NCBI RefSeq assembly: GCF_025947365.1
Contig: NZ_CP110012.1
Coordinates: forward strand, 1,674,001 to 1,738,000
Origin: Flavobacterium sp. N502540
Lineage (GTDB): Bacteria; Bacteroidota; Bacteroidia; Flavobacteriales; Flavobacteriaceae
Length of the DNA: 64,000 bases
Reading direction: 5' to 3'
In this document: piece by piece, positions 25,738 to 34,425 of the stretch
Layout of the letters: each line of letters opens with the position of its first letter
Position numbering within the stretch: the first letter of the stretch is position 1
Notes under the pieces: generated by a model
Databases searched by the model: none
What the model saw: only the letters and a program-made list of their open reading frames with translations
What the model was told of the DNA's origin: nothing
Program-made: the position numbers and the translations under genes

Positions 25738-27198
25738 ATGATTAAAAAGTTTATTTATCTGGAATGGAAAGCCTTTGTTAGATCTGCATCATTCGGCACC
25801 AGTGTCGTGATGAAAGTTTTATTAGGCTTTTTAATGGTCTATTTTTCCTTGCTTTTTATTGGAGCCGGAATAGGAGCATTCTATATATTAAAAAAAATGA
25901 AACTAGAGCCTCTGGTGACTATCAACCAATTTTTGATTTACTATTTTCTTTTCGATCTCGTGATTCGTTTATTGATGCAGGCAATTCCGGTTTTGAATAT
26001 TAAACCATTATTAATTCTACCGTTCAGGAAATCGACCATCGTTCATTTTTCATTAGGCAAAACTGCTTTGTCTTTTTTCAATTGGGTTCATGCTCTGTTT
26101 TTTATTCCTTTTTCAATAGTTTTAGTTTTAGAAGGTTATGACCTTTTGGGAGTTATTTTCTGGTTTTTAGCGGCATTCTCCTTGATTTATATCAACAATT
26201 TTTTGAATATTATTTTAAGTAATATCGACAAGTTGTTTGTTGTTTTTGTTGGAGCAATTATCGCTTTAGGAGCCGCACAGTATTATAAACTCTTTGATAT
26301 TACCAGTTTTACAACGCCAATTTTCCAAGGTTTTTATACGACAAAAGGATTGTTTTTGATTCCTGCTTTGATTTTGATAGGGCTCTATTTGTTTACTTTC
26401 AAATATTTCAAGAATAATTTGTTTTTAGATGCAGGACTTTCGCAAAAAGAAGACATCGCTACCACTGAAAATCTTTCGTGGCTCAATCAATTCGGGACTT
26501 TAGGAACCTTTCTTAAAAACGATATCAAATTGATTAAGAGAAACAAAAGATCAAAAACGACTCTGGTAATGAGTTTTATCTTTTTGTTTTACGGACTTAT
26601 CTTTTTCGGAAACAAACAACAGCCCGAGGTGATGACCATTTTTGCCGGAATATTTGTTTCAGGTGGGTTCTTATTCGTGTTCGGACAATTTGTACCGAGC
26701 TGGGATAGTTCGTATTACCAATTAATGATGACACAGAATATTCCATATCGCGGTTACATAACGTCAAAATGGTGGTTGATTGTTATTGCTACTTTTATCT
26801 CTACAATACTGGCGTCTTTTTATCTTTTCTTTGGATGGCAAATTTATTTAACGGTTGTTGTTGGCGCAATTTACAATATAGGAGTCAATTCGCATCTGGT
26901 ACTTTTGGGTGGTGCTTTTACAAAAACGCCAATTGATTTGAGTTCGGCGGGAGGGGCCTTTGGAGACAAAAAAGCGTTTAATGTTAATGCAATGCTACTG
27001 ACATTGCCGAAGATATTAGTGCCTTTAGGACTTTATGGAATCGGATTGTATTTAGGAAATAAAACTATCGGATTAGCACTAGTAGCAGGGGCAGGAGTTT
27101 TGGGCTTTGCTTTTAAAGAAAAAGTATTTTCACTGATCGAAAAAAGATATAAAATAGAGAAGTACAGCACCATAAGTGCTTATAAACAAAAGAATTAA
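25738..27198 (+). CDS. ABC transporter permease (DUF5687-like)
   Basis: A 486-residue polytopic membrane protein with about twelve hydrophobic segments, starting FIYLEWKAFVRSASFG. I recognise the DUF5687 family of Bacteroidota, which acts as the membrane partner of ABC ATPases. An ATPase gene follows after 77 nt, making a two-gene exporter. The cytoplasmic loop near residues 235-270 (RNKRSKTT) would contact the ATPase. The substrate is unknown; several envelope and gliding-related genes follow. Confidence 0.75.
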   Translation: MIKKFIYLEWKAFVRSASFGTSVVMKVLLGFLMVYFSLLFIGAGIGAFYILKKMKLEPLVTINQFLIYYFLFDLVIRLLMQAIPVLNIKPLLILPFRKSTIVHFSLGKTALSFFNWVHALFFIPFSIVLVLEGYDLLGVIFWFLAAFSLIYINNFLNIILSNIDKLFVVFVGAIIALGAAQYYKLFDITSFTTPIFQGFYTTKGLFLIPALILIGLYLFTFKYFKNNLFLDAGLSQKEDIATTENLSWLNQFGTLGTFLKNDIKLIKRNKRSKTTLVMSFIFLFYGLIFFGNKQQPEVMTIFAGIFVSGGFLFVFGQFVPSWDSSYYQLMMTQNIPYRGYITSKWWLIVIATFISTILASFYLFFGWQIYLTVVVGAIYNIGVNSHLVLLGGAFTKTPIDLSSAGGAFGDKKAFNVNAMLLTLPKILVPLGLYGIGLYLGNKTIGLALVAGAGVLGFAFKEKVFSLIEKRYKIEKYSTISAYKQKN

Positions 27199-27224
27199 AT
27201 TAGATAATTTGTCAATTTGATAAT
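27198..27224. repeat. Short copy of the TTAGATAAT intergenic repeat family
   Basis: The sequence after the permease gene (TTAGATAATTTGTCAATTTG) reads as the partner of the longer repeat at 36004-36086, whose complement contains the same words (TTAGATAATTAG and GACAATTTGC). It is a dispersed, probably non-coding repeat. Confidence 0.5.
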
Positions 27225-27275
27225 GAGGTAATTTTAACTGATTCAATTAAATCAGCAATCTAAAATCAATAAACC

Positions 27276-27971
27276 ATGATACAAGTAAACCAACTTTCAA
27301 AAAAATACAACGGTACAACAGTTTTAAACATAAATAATCTTGAAATTCCAAAAGGACAAAGCTTTGGATTAGTAGGAAATAACGGGGCAGGAAAAACCAC
27401 TTTTTTCAGCTTGTTACTCGATTTGATTCAACCTTCAACGGGAAATATAGTAAACAACGATATTCAGGTGAATGCAAACGAGCACTGGAAATCTTTCACA
27501 GGATCTTTTCTCGATGAAAGTTTTTTGATTGGGTATTTGACTCCCGAGGAATATTTTTATTTTATTGGTGATTTACGTCATCAGAACAAAGCCGATATTG
27601 ATGCTTTATTACAGCAGCATGAAGAGTTTTTTAATGGAGAAATCCTGAACAACAAAAAATATTTGAGAGATTTATCTAAAGGAAATCAGAAGAAAGTAGG
27701 TATCATTGCTACACTTATCGGAAATCCGGAAGTCGTTATTTTAGACGAACCTTTTGCAAATCTGGATCCGACAACGGTAAGCCGATTAAAAAAAATCATT
27801 AAGGATCTGGCCGATAATCCAAATGTTACCGTGCTGGTTTCCAGTCATGATTTGCAGCATACCGTAGAGGTTTGTGACCGAATAGTAGCATTAAATAAAG
27901 GAGAAATTGTGAAGGACATTCAAACTTCAGAAGAAACCTTACAAGAACTGGAATTGTTTTTTGCAGTATAA
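27276..27971 (+). CDS. ABC transporter ATP-binding protein
   Basis: A 231-residue ATPase. Walker A is GNNGAGKTT (about residues 34-42), the signature motif is degenerate (LSKGNQKKVG instead of LSGGQ), Walker B is VVILDEPFANLDP and the switch His is in VSSHDLQH. It pairs with the upstream permease. The LSKG signature is common in bacterial exporters of the ABC-2 type. The cargo is unknown. Confidence 0.92.
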   Translation: MIQVNQLSKKYNGTTVLNINNLEIPKGQSFGLVGNNGAGKTTFFSLLLDLIQPSTGNIVNNDIQVNANEHWKSFTGSFLDESFLIGYLTPEEYFYFIGDLRHQNKADIDALLQQHEEFFNGEILNNKKYLRDLSKGNQKKVGIIATLIGNPEVVILDEPFANLDPTTVSRLKKIIKDLADNPNVTVLVSSHDLQHTVEVCDRIVALNKGEIVKDIQTSEETLQELELFFAV

Positions 27972-28059
27972 GTTTCTATATTTCAAAAAGAAGCGTATTT
28001 TTACAAGTCATTATACTAAAAATCCTTTTTAGAAGTTAATTGATATAAACTCTTTTCTA

Positions 28060-30672
28060 TTGAAAAAGAATACTCTTAAATATAGTTTTTTTATTGTTTT
28101 TTTATTCTTTTTGATAGCCTGTTCTACCAAGAAAAATAATTTTTTGGCTAGAAATTCCCATGCGCTAAGTACAAAATACAACATTTTGTATAATGGTGGA
28201 ATTGGTCTTGAGAAAGGATTAAAGGCTGTTCATGCGAATAATCAGGATAACTTCTGGAAAATGCTTCCGATCGAAAAGATGCAGTTTGATGAGAACTTTT
28301 CACAAGGGGATAAACCCAAAAATGCTGATTTTGAAAAGGCGGAGACCAAGGCCACAAAAGCGATTCAGAAACACTCCATGAATATTGGAGGAAGAGAGCG
28401 AAATTCACAAATCGACGAGGCTTATCTGATGCTTGGAAAAGCCAGATACTACGATCAGAGGTTTATTCCGGCTTTGGAGGCATTCAATTATATTTTGTAC
28501 AAATACCCGAACAGCAGTAATATTTATACAGCGAAAATCTGGCGCGAGAAAACCAATATGCGTTTAGGTAATGATGCTATTGCGGTAAAAAATATCAATC
28601 TGCTCTTAAAAAATACAGATCTGAACAAGCAGACTTTTTCGGATGCGAATGCTTTATTGGCTGAAGCTTATTTGAATTTGGAAAAAAAAGACAGTGCAGT
28701 TGCTAAACTTAAAATTGCCGAGGAGTTTACCAAAATAAATGAAGACCGCGCACGTTACCGTTTTATCTTAGGTCAGATGTATCAGGAAGCCGGGATAAGA
28801 GACAGCACCTTTTATTACTATGATGGTGTAATTGACATGAACAGAAAAGCCGATCGAAAATATATGATGCATGCCTACGCAAAAAAGGCCCAGATGTTTG
28901 ATTATAAAAATGGAGATCAGGATTTGTTCATAGAAATGTACAATAAGTTAGTGGCAGATCGTGAAAACAGACCTTATCTGGATGTTTTATTTTATGAGAT
29001 GGGAGTTTTCTTTGACAAGAATGAGGAACAGAAGGATGCTTTGGTTTTCTACAACAAGTCATTGGGCAGAAAATCAAAAGACTCTTATTTAGTAGCGTCG
29101 ACTTATAGAAATATTGGGAACATGTATTTTAAGAAGACCAATTATACTCTTGCTGCCAAATATTACGACAGTACATTAGTAAAATTAGATCCTAAATCAA
29201 GAGAGTTTGCTTTTATTGAAAAAAACAGAAAAAATCTCGACAATGTTATCAAGTACGAAGCAATTGCAAAACGCAACGACAGTATCATAAAAGTATACGG
29301 TTTGTCTCCGGCTGATAGAAAAAGTTATTTTAATGATTATATCGCGGCACTCAAAGAAAAAGACGAGGCGAAACGAATCTTAGAAGAAAAAGAAAAGGAA
29401 AAACTGGCCAATATCGATCGTAACACAAATGCTAATGGAGGACCAACAGCGGTTAACCCTCAGTCAGTTGGCACGGCAAATCCGGGAATAGGAGCATTTA
29501 ATCCTCCGGCAGGAAACGAAACAGCAAGTACCAGTACTTTTTATTTTTACAATCCTACCACAGTTGCTTACGGAAAATTACAGTTTAAGAAATTATGGGG
29601 TAATCGAGTTTTAGAAGGCAACTGGAGATTGGCCGCTGTGAAATCAGCCAATAATGCCGCATTAAACGACACCTTAAATAATAACGCTGCAAATACCCTT
29701 AAAGATTCTATAGTTATTGAAAAATATACTACAGATTTCTACGAAAAACAACTTCCTCAAACACAAGCTGCCATCGATAGTATTGGTGTAGAGCGTAATT
29801 TTGCGTACTATCAATTAGGACTTATTTACAAAGAAAAATTTAAGGAATACAATCTGGCGAGTGACAAACTGGAACAGTTATTAAAAAATAAACCGGAAGA
29901 AAAATTGATTTTGCCGGCAATGTATAACTTGTACAAAATATATCAAATTACAAATCCTGCCCGTGCCGAGAGAATAAAATCAGATATCACAAACAATTAT
30001 CCGACTTCAAGATACGCTCAAATTTTAAACAATACCAATGCGGGCGATTTAGCATCACCGGATAAGGAGTACCAAAAATGGTATAAATTGTTTCAGGAGG
30101 AGCAGTTTGATACCGTCTTAGATAATATTGATAATCTGATCAATCAATATTCAGGAGATGAAATTGTTTCAAAGTATGAATTGTTAAAAGCCAATACTTT
30201 AGGAAAAGTAAATGGTTTAGCGGCATACAAAAAAGGCTTAGAATCAGTTGCCGATAATTATCCAAACAGTGATGAAGGAAAAAATGCGCGCGAGATTTTA
30301 GAAAAGCAAATACCAGCTTTAGAAAAACTTGATTTTACTTCAGTTGACAGTAAAAACTGGAAAATTGTATATGTCGTTGCTAATAATGACACTAAAACCC
30401 GTAAGAAGATTGAAGAAGCGATCAGAGTCTTTTTATTAGTTGAAAATTATGAGAGATTGACAACTTCTTTTGATAAATACAATAGAACTGAAAGTTTTGT
30501 GGTGATTCACGGTTTAAAATCAGAGGCATACGCCAGAGATATTTCAGGAGTTTTTAGAGACGATAAAAAGTATAAAATACCGAATCCCGCAATTATCATA
30601 TCGAGTGATAATTACAAATTGGTTCAAATTAAGAAAAATCTCGATACCTACTTAGCCCCCAAAACACCATAA
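28060..30672 (+). CDS. sprE: SprE/PorW, gliding motility and type IX secretion lipoprotein
   Basis: An 870-residue periplasmic lipoprotein. The signal peptide ends at a lipobox (LIAC, Cys21), and many TPR-like helical repeats follow (for example DEAYLMLGKARYYDQRFIPA and YRNIGNMYFKKTNYTLAAKY). A low-complexity linker of Asn, Pro and Gly lies around residues 455-490, and a conserved C-terminal domain contains NWKIVYVVANND. This matches SprE of Flavobacterium and PorW of Porphyromonas, needed for type IX secretion and gliding. The start is a TTG at 28060, the only codon giving the full signal peptide. The bactofilin gene follows after 2 nt. Confidence 0.9.
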   Translation: MKKNTLKYSFFIVFLFFLIACSTKKNNFLARNSHALSTKYNILYNGGIGLEKGLKAVHANNQDNFWKMLPIEKMQFDENFSQGDKPKNADFEKAETKATKAIQKHSMNIGGRERNSQIDEAYLMLGKARYYDQRFIPALEAFNYILYKYPNSSNIYTAKIWREKTNMRLGNDAIAVKNINLLLKNTDLNKQTFSDANALLAEAYLNLEKKDSAVAKLKIAEEFTKINEDRARYRFILGQMYQEAGIRDSTFYYYDGVIDMNRKADRKYMMHAYAKKAQMFDYKNGDQDLFIEMYNKLVADRENRPYLDVLFYEMGVFFDKNEEQKDALVFYNKSLGRKSKDSYLVASTYRNIGNMYFKKTNYTLAAKYYDSTLVKLDPKSREFAFIEKNRKNLDNVIKYEAIAKRNDSIIKVYGLSPADRKSYFNDYIAALKEKDEAKRILEEKEKEKLANIDRNTNANGGPTAVNPQSVGTANPGIGAFNPPAGNETASTSTFYFYNPTTVAYGKLQFKKLWGNRVLEGNWRLAAVKSANNAALNDTLNNNAANTLKDSIVIEKYTTDFYEKQLPQTQAAIDSIGVERNFAYYQLGLIYKEKFKEYNLASDKLEQLLKNKPEEKLILPAMYNLYKIYQITNPARAERIKSDITNNYPTSRYAQILNNTNAGDLASPDKEYQKWYKLFQEEQFDTVLDNIDNLINQYSGDEIVSKYELLKANTLGKVNGLAAYKKGLESVADNYPNSDEGKNAREILEKQIPALEKLDFTSVDSKNWKIVYVVANNDTKTRKKIEEAIRVFLLVENYERLTTSFDKYNRTESFVVIHGLKSEAYARDISGVFRDDKKYKIPNPAIIISSDNYKLVQIKKNLDTYLAPKTP

Positions 30673-30674
30673 TC

Positions 30675-31103
30675 ATGTTTGATAAAGTAAAAAAAAACGG
30701 AACAGAACTTTTAGGAAAAACGAATCGAATAGTTGAAGGAACCTCTATTGTAGGAGACATCGTTGCTAAAGACGATTTTAGACTGGATGGAGAATTGATA
30801 GGAAATTTTACTTCACAAGGTAAATTGGTTATTGGAGCTTCCGGTGTTGTTAAAGGTGAAATAGTTTGTAATAATGCCGATATTGAAGGAGTATTTCAGG
30901 GAAAAATTAAAGTTTTAGAAGTCCTTAATATAAAAGCATCGGCACAGATTCATGGAGAAGTTGCCATAGGAAAACTGTCTATAGAACCAGGCGCAAATTT
31001 TACCGCTACCTGTACTATGTTGACTCATACTAAAGATGTAACCCTAAAAGATGGAAAAGGAACCGAACAAAAACAAAAGGAACAAGTGGCTTCCGCTCAT
31101 TAA
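30675..31103 (+). CDS. Bactofilin (polymer-forming cytoskeletal protein)
   Basis: A 142-residue bactofilin with a right-handed beta-helix core (IVEGTSIVGDIVAKDDFRLD, then GELIGNFTSQGKLVIG) and short unstructured ends; the C-terminal tail is Lys/Gln-rich. Bactofilins polymerise without nucleotides at the inner membrane and serve in cell shape or as scaffolds. It sits 2 nt after sprE and overlaps atpZ by 53 nt, so gliding/secretion, cytoskeleton and ATP synthase genes appear to be co-transcribed. Confidence 0.92.
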   Translation: MFDKVKKNGTELLGKTNRIVEGTSIVGDIVAKDDFRLDGELIGNFTSQGKLVIGASGVVKGEIVCNNADIEGVFQGKIKVLEVLNIKASAQIHGEVAIGKLSIEPGANFTATCTMLTHTKDVTLKDGKGTEQKQKEQVASAH

Positions 31104-31278
31104 TATTCCCGTTCAAATGGGGATCATTATTTTTTTATTATCCTATTTTGGTACCTGGCTGGATGAAAATCATCCCAGTCCAAAATTAGATTACAACACC
31201 ATCTTTGTCATGATTGGAGTTGGATTGGCTTTGTACAATGTAATTCGTCAGGTTAACGAAATCAATAAAACAAAGTAA
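31051..31278 (+). CDS. AtpZ/AtpI-type ATP synthase accessory membrane protein
   Basis: A 75-residue protein with a basic N-terminus and two membrane helices (about residues 18-36 and 49-66) joined by a loop (TWLDENHPSPKLD). AtpZ/AtpI proteins help assemble the c-ring and may transport Mg or Ca. The first 53 nt lie inside the bactofilin gene in another frame. A later ATG (residue 23) would remove the first helix, so the overlapping start is preferred. Confidence 0.8.
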   Translation: MEKEPNKNKRNKWLPLINIPVQMGIIIFLLSYFGTWLDENHPSPKLDYNTIFVMIGVGLALYNVIRQVNEINKTK

Positions 31279-31335
31279 ATCATCTTTTAAACAGCTTGAA
31301 ATAAATATTGCATCTTTGCAAAAAAAAATTTTCAA

Positions 31336-31728
31336 ATGCTTTTAAAAAACTACAAACCCATTTTATATTTATTCTTTTTTGCTTTGGCGGCTTACTTATT
31401 GCACAAAGCACTTTTTTCAGTTTTAGAAATTAATACCCAAAACTTTTATTATAGTACAGCCTTTTTGTATTTGATTTTTTTCACGCTGTCAGCATTTTTA
31501 TACCTTATATTATTAGTAGTAAAAAAGAAGAATTTCGAAATTGTCGGAATGGCTTTCCTGTTTGGGACCGCCAGTCAAATGTTATTAGCCTATTTAATTT
31601 TGAGACCGATTTTGGAAAACAAAAGTGGCGAGGTGATGGTTGAAAAAATCAATTTTTTTATAACATTTATTTTGTTTTTGTTATTTCAGACGCTTTTAAC
31701 TGTCCGATTATTAAATGAAAAGCATTAA
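31336..31728 (+). CDS. Four-helix membrane protein of the atp locus (DUF6168-like)
   Basis: A 130-residue protein made almost wholly of four membrane helices. It occupies the position of AtpI-like or unknown proteins between atpZ and atpB in Flavobacterium; I believe this is DUF6168. No catalytic motif is visible. A role in ATP synthase assembly is inferred only from position. Confidence 0.6.
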   Translation: MLLKNYKPILYLFFFALAAYLLHKALFSVLEINTQNFYYSTAFLYLIFFTLSAFLYLILLVVKKKNFEIVGMAFLFGTASQMLLAYLILRPILENKSGEVMVEKINFFITFILFLLFQTLLTVRLLNEKH

Positions 31729-31775
31729 AATGGGGATTATGCAAAAGAAGGTTCAAAAATAATTTTTCATATCCT

Positions 31776-31804
31776 TTTGAATATTAATAAAAAATGTACC
31801 TTTG
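31776..31804 (+). promoter_or_regulatory. Promoter of the ATP synthase operon
   Basis: TTTG (31776-31779), a 17-nt spacer and TACCTTTG (31797-31804) match both halves of the Bacteroidota promoter. Transcription would begin a few bases later, giving a leader of about 35-40 nt before atpB. It is the best promoter match seen in the window. Confidence 0.7.
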
Positions 31805-31846
31805 CACCAAATTTTAGAAACGTAAAAAATAAGATTTTTAACAGAT

Positions 31847-33025
31847 ATGGTGATTTCAAACAAACCGCTCAAATTTATTCTTGCAGCTTTAGTAGCTTGT
31901 TCTCCAGTAATGAGTTTTGCAAATTCAGAGAATGACTCAACGCATGTACATGCCGAAGCCGCTCATGAAGAAAAAGTAATTTCACATAACGCGCCGTCAG
32001 AAGAGGAGCATGCAGCTCTTGACCCAAAAGCAAAAGTGGACGCTTTTATTGATCATCACTTACAAGATTCTCATGATTTTGTTTTCTTCTCAGATGAAAA
32101 AGAAAATAAACATTACGGTTTTCCATTACCTGTAATTCTTATTGACGGAGGTTTGAAAATTTTCTCTTCTTCAAAATTACACCACGGTGAAGCAGTTGCT
32201 GAAGTTGACGGAAACTTTTACAAATTAGTTCACGGTAAAATTTACAAAACAGATGCTGCGGGAACTATTACTTTTAATGACCACGGACATCCTGAAAATG
32301 AAAAACCATTAGATTTTTCGATTACAAAAAATGTAGTGTCAATGCTTTTTGTTTCGGTATTATTATTTTTAATGTTTACCGGATTAGCGAAGTCTTATAA
32401 AAAAGGACCAATCCCAACTGGTTTCGGAAGAGTATTAGAACCGCTTATTATTTTCATCAGAGATGAGATCGCTGTTCCAAATATTGGAGAGAAAAAATAC
32501 AGAAAATTTATGGGTTACCTTCTAACGGTGTTTTTCTTTGTGTGGTTGTTAAACTTATTAGGTATGACTCCACTTGGAATTAACGTTACAGGAAATATTG
32601 CCATCACAGTTTGTTTAGCTGCGTTTACTTTTATCATTACTCAGTTTAGTGCGAACAAAGATTATTGGGGACACATTTTCTGGATGCCGGGAGTACCAGT
32701 TCCGATGAAAATTATTTTAGCTCCAATCGAAGTTTTAGGAACATTAACAAAACCATTTGCATTATTAATTCGTTTGTATGCAAATATTACTGCAGGTCAC
32801 GTAGTAATTATGAGTTTGATCGCGATGATTTTCGTAGGTAAAAATTTAGCGGCAGATTTGCCAATCTCTTTAGGACTAACATTATTTATTTCGGTAATTG
32901 AAGTTTTAGTTGCATTTTTGCAAGCGTTCATTTTCACAATGTTATCTTCATTGTTTATTGGTATGGCTGTTGCGGATCACGACCATGATCACGGTCACGG
33001 ACACGAAGACAATGTTATTATTTAA
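31847..33025 (+). CDS. atpB: ATP synthase F0 subunit a
   Basis: A 392-residue membrane subunit forming the proton half-channels beside the c-ring. The essential Arg is in LLIRLYANITAGH. Compared with the E. coli protein (about 270 residues) it carries a long N-terminal extension of about 150 residues with a signal-like helix and many His (THVHAEAAHEEK), and a His-rich C-terminal tail (DHDHDHGHGHEDN). The N-terminal extension is usual in Bacteroidota. It is first in atpB-E-F-H-A-G. Confidence 0.96.
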   Translation: MVISNKPLKFILAALVACSPVMSFANSENDSTHVHAEAAHEEKVISHNAPSEEEHAALDPKAKVDAFIDHHLQDSHDFVFFSDEKENKHYGFPLPVILIDGGLKIFSSSKLHHGEAVAEVDGNFYKLVHGKIYKTDAAGTITFNDHGHPENEKPLDFSITKNVVSMLFVSVLLFLMFTGLAKSYKKGPIPTGFGRVLEPLIIFIRDEIAVPNIGEKKYRKFMGYLLTVFFFVWLLNLLGMTPLGINVTGNIAITVCLAAFTFIITQFSANKDYWGHIFWMPGVPVPMKIILAPIEVLGTLTKPFALLIRLYANITAGHVVIMSLIAMIFVGKNLAADLPISLGLTLFISVIEVLVAFLQAFIFTMLSSLFIGMAVADHDHDHGHGHEDNVII

Positions 33026-33058
33026 TTTAGAAGTTTAATTTTATATATATAAATACTT

Positions 33059-33259
33059 ATGGGAACAATTCCAACTTTAGTAGGTGCAGGTTTAGTAGTA
33101 ATCGGTGCAGGTTTAGGTTTAGGTAAAATCGGTGGATCTGCTATGGACGCGATTGCTCGTCAACCAGAAGCTGCTGGTAAAATTCAAACTGCGATGATTA
33201 TTATCGCGGCTTTATTAGAAGGTTTAGCGTTTGCTGCTTTAATCTTAGGAAAAAACTAA
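33059..33259 (+). CDS. atpE: ATP synthase F0 subunit c
   Basis: A 66-residue hairpin of two membrane helices joined by the ARQPE loop (residues 33-37). The ion-binding carboxylate is Glu54 in ALLEGLAF. Residue 55 is Gly, and the position equivalent to the sodium-ligand Gln of Na-dependent rings is Leu21, so this ring should carry protons rather than sodium. A strong hairpin follows the gene. Confidence 0.96.
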   Translation: MGTIPTLVGAGLVVIGAGLGLGKIGGSAMDAIARQPEAAGKIQTAMIIIAALLEGLAFAALILGKN

Positions 33260-33272
33260 TAAAGAAAAAAAT

Positions 33273-33307
33273 AACAACATCTTTAACGGTTGGTTAAAGG
33301 TGTTGTT
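33273..33307 (+). terminator. Stem-loop between atpE and atpF (attenuator or mRNA stabiliser)
   Basis: A 15-bp stem with one G-U pair (33273-33287 with 33293-33307) and a 5-nt loop, followed by ACTTTTAAAAAAA. It lies inside the operon directly after the c-subunit gene, the product needed in about tenfold excess, so partial termination or 3'-end protection of an atpB-atpE transcript is likely. Confidence 0.65.
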
Positions 33308-33348
33308 ACTTTTAAAAAAAGAAATTAAATATTTAATATAGTTATAAA

Positions 33349-33849
33349 ATGGATAAGTTAATTAACGATTTTTCATTCGGTTTATTCTTTTGGCAAGCGC
33401 TAATCTTGTTGGTTTTGATTTTACTTTTAGTAAAGTTTGCCTGGAAACCAATTATGGAATCTATTACAGCAAGGGAAGAAGGTATTAAAGATGCATTACT
33501 TTCTGCAGAAAATGCAAAGAGAGAAATGGAAAACTTACAAGCTGACAATCAAAGAATTTTGAATGAAGCTCGTGCAGAGCGTGACGCGATGCTAAAAGAA
33601 GCTCGTGAAATGAAAGAGAAAATGATTGCTGATTCTAAAAACGAAGCACAAGAAGCGGGTCAAAAAATGATCGAGCAAGCTAAAGCTGCTATCGAAAGTG
33701 AAAAGAATGCTGCTATGGCTGAATTGAAATCACAAGTTTCAACTTTATCATTAAGCATCGCTGAAAAATTATTGAAAGAAGAATTATCTAACAAAGAATC
33801 TCAAACTAAATTAGTAGAGAAAATGTTAGGTGACGTAAAGCTAAACTAA
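33349..33849 (+). CDS. atpF: ATP synthase F0 subunit b
   Basis: A 166-residue peripheral-stalk subunit with one N-terminal membrane helix (about residues 9-29), the conserved KFAWKPI junction and a long charged coiled coil (DALLSAENAKREMENLQADN). It holds F1 to the membrane together with the delta subunit, whose gene starts 4 nt later. Only one b gene is present, so the stalk is probably a homodimer. Confidence 0.95.
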   Translation: MDKLINDFSFGLFFWQALILLVLILLLVKFAWKPIMESITAREEGIKDALLSAENAKREMENLQADNQRILNEARAERDAMLKEAREMKEKMIADSKNEAQEAGQKMIEQAKAAIESEKNAAMAELKSQVSTLSLSIAEKLLKEELSNKESQTKLVEKMLGDVKLN

Positions 33850-33853
33850 GATT

Positions 33854-34387
33854 ATGGCAAGTACAAGAGCAGCAATTCGTTATGCAAAAGCAATTCTGGA
33901 CTTAGCAAACTCTAAAGGTGTTGCCGAAGCTGTCAATAACGATATGAAGTCAATTGCAACGGCAATTGAGAGTAATGAAGAATTAAGTGCCTTTATTCAA
34001 AACCCAACTACAAAAGTTGAAGTTAAAGAAAGTGCTCTTTTAGAAGTTTTCGCAGATGTAAATGGTGTAACTAAAGGGTTATTTCATTTATTATTTGAAA
34101 ACAAAAGATTTGAAATTCTGGAAGCTATTGCTTTAGAATACAAAAAAATATTTGACGAAGGTAATGGTGTTGAAGTAGCAAAAGTTACAACAGCAATCCC
34201 AATGGATGCCGCTTTAGAAGCTAAAGTTTTGGCAAAAGTGGCGACTTTATCAGATAAAAAAATAACAATTGAAAATACAGTAGACCCATCTATCATTGGA
34301 GGGTTTATTTTAAGAATAGGTGATCAACAATACAATGCTTCTGTTGCAAACAGATTGCAGGTATTAAAAAGAGAGTTAAGTAATTAG
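33854..34387 (+). CDS. atpH: ATP synthase F1 subunit delta
   Basis: A 177-residue OSCP/delta subunit with the N-terminal helical domain (TRAAIRYAKAILDLANSKGV) and the C-terminal DPSIIGGFILRIGDQQYNAS segment typical of the family. It caps the F1 head and joins it to the b stalk. The length is normal. Confidence 0.95.
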   Translation: MASTRAAIRYAKAILDLANSKGVAEAVNNDMKSIATAIESNEELSAFIQNPTTKVEVKESALLEVFADVNGVTKGLFHLLFENKRFEILEAIALEYKKIFDEGNGVEVAKVTTAIPMDAALEAKVLAKVATLSDKKITIENTVDPSIIGGFILRIGDQQYNASVANRLQVLKRELSN

Positions 34388-34425
34388 TTTTATTACACAT
34401 AAAAGTGTCTAAATTATAAATTAAG

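Noticed and set aside
33059..33259. Sodium-dependent c-ring
   Set aside because: The residue after the ion-binding Glu54 is Gly, and the Gln ligand position is Leu, unlike sodium-type c subunits.
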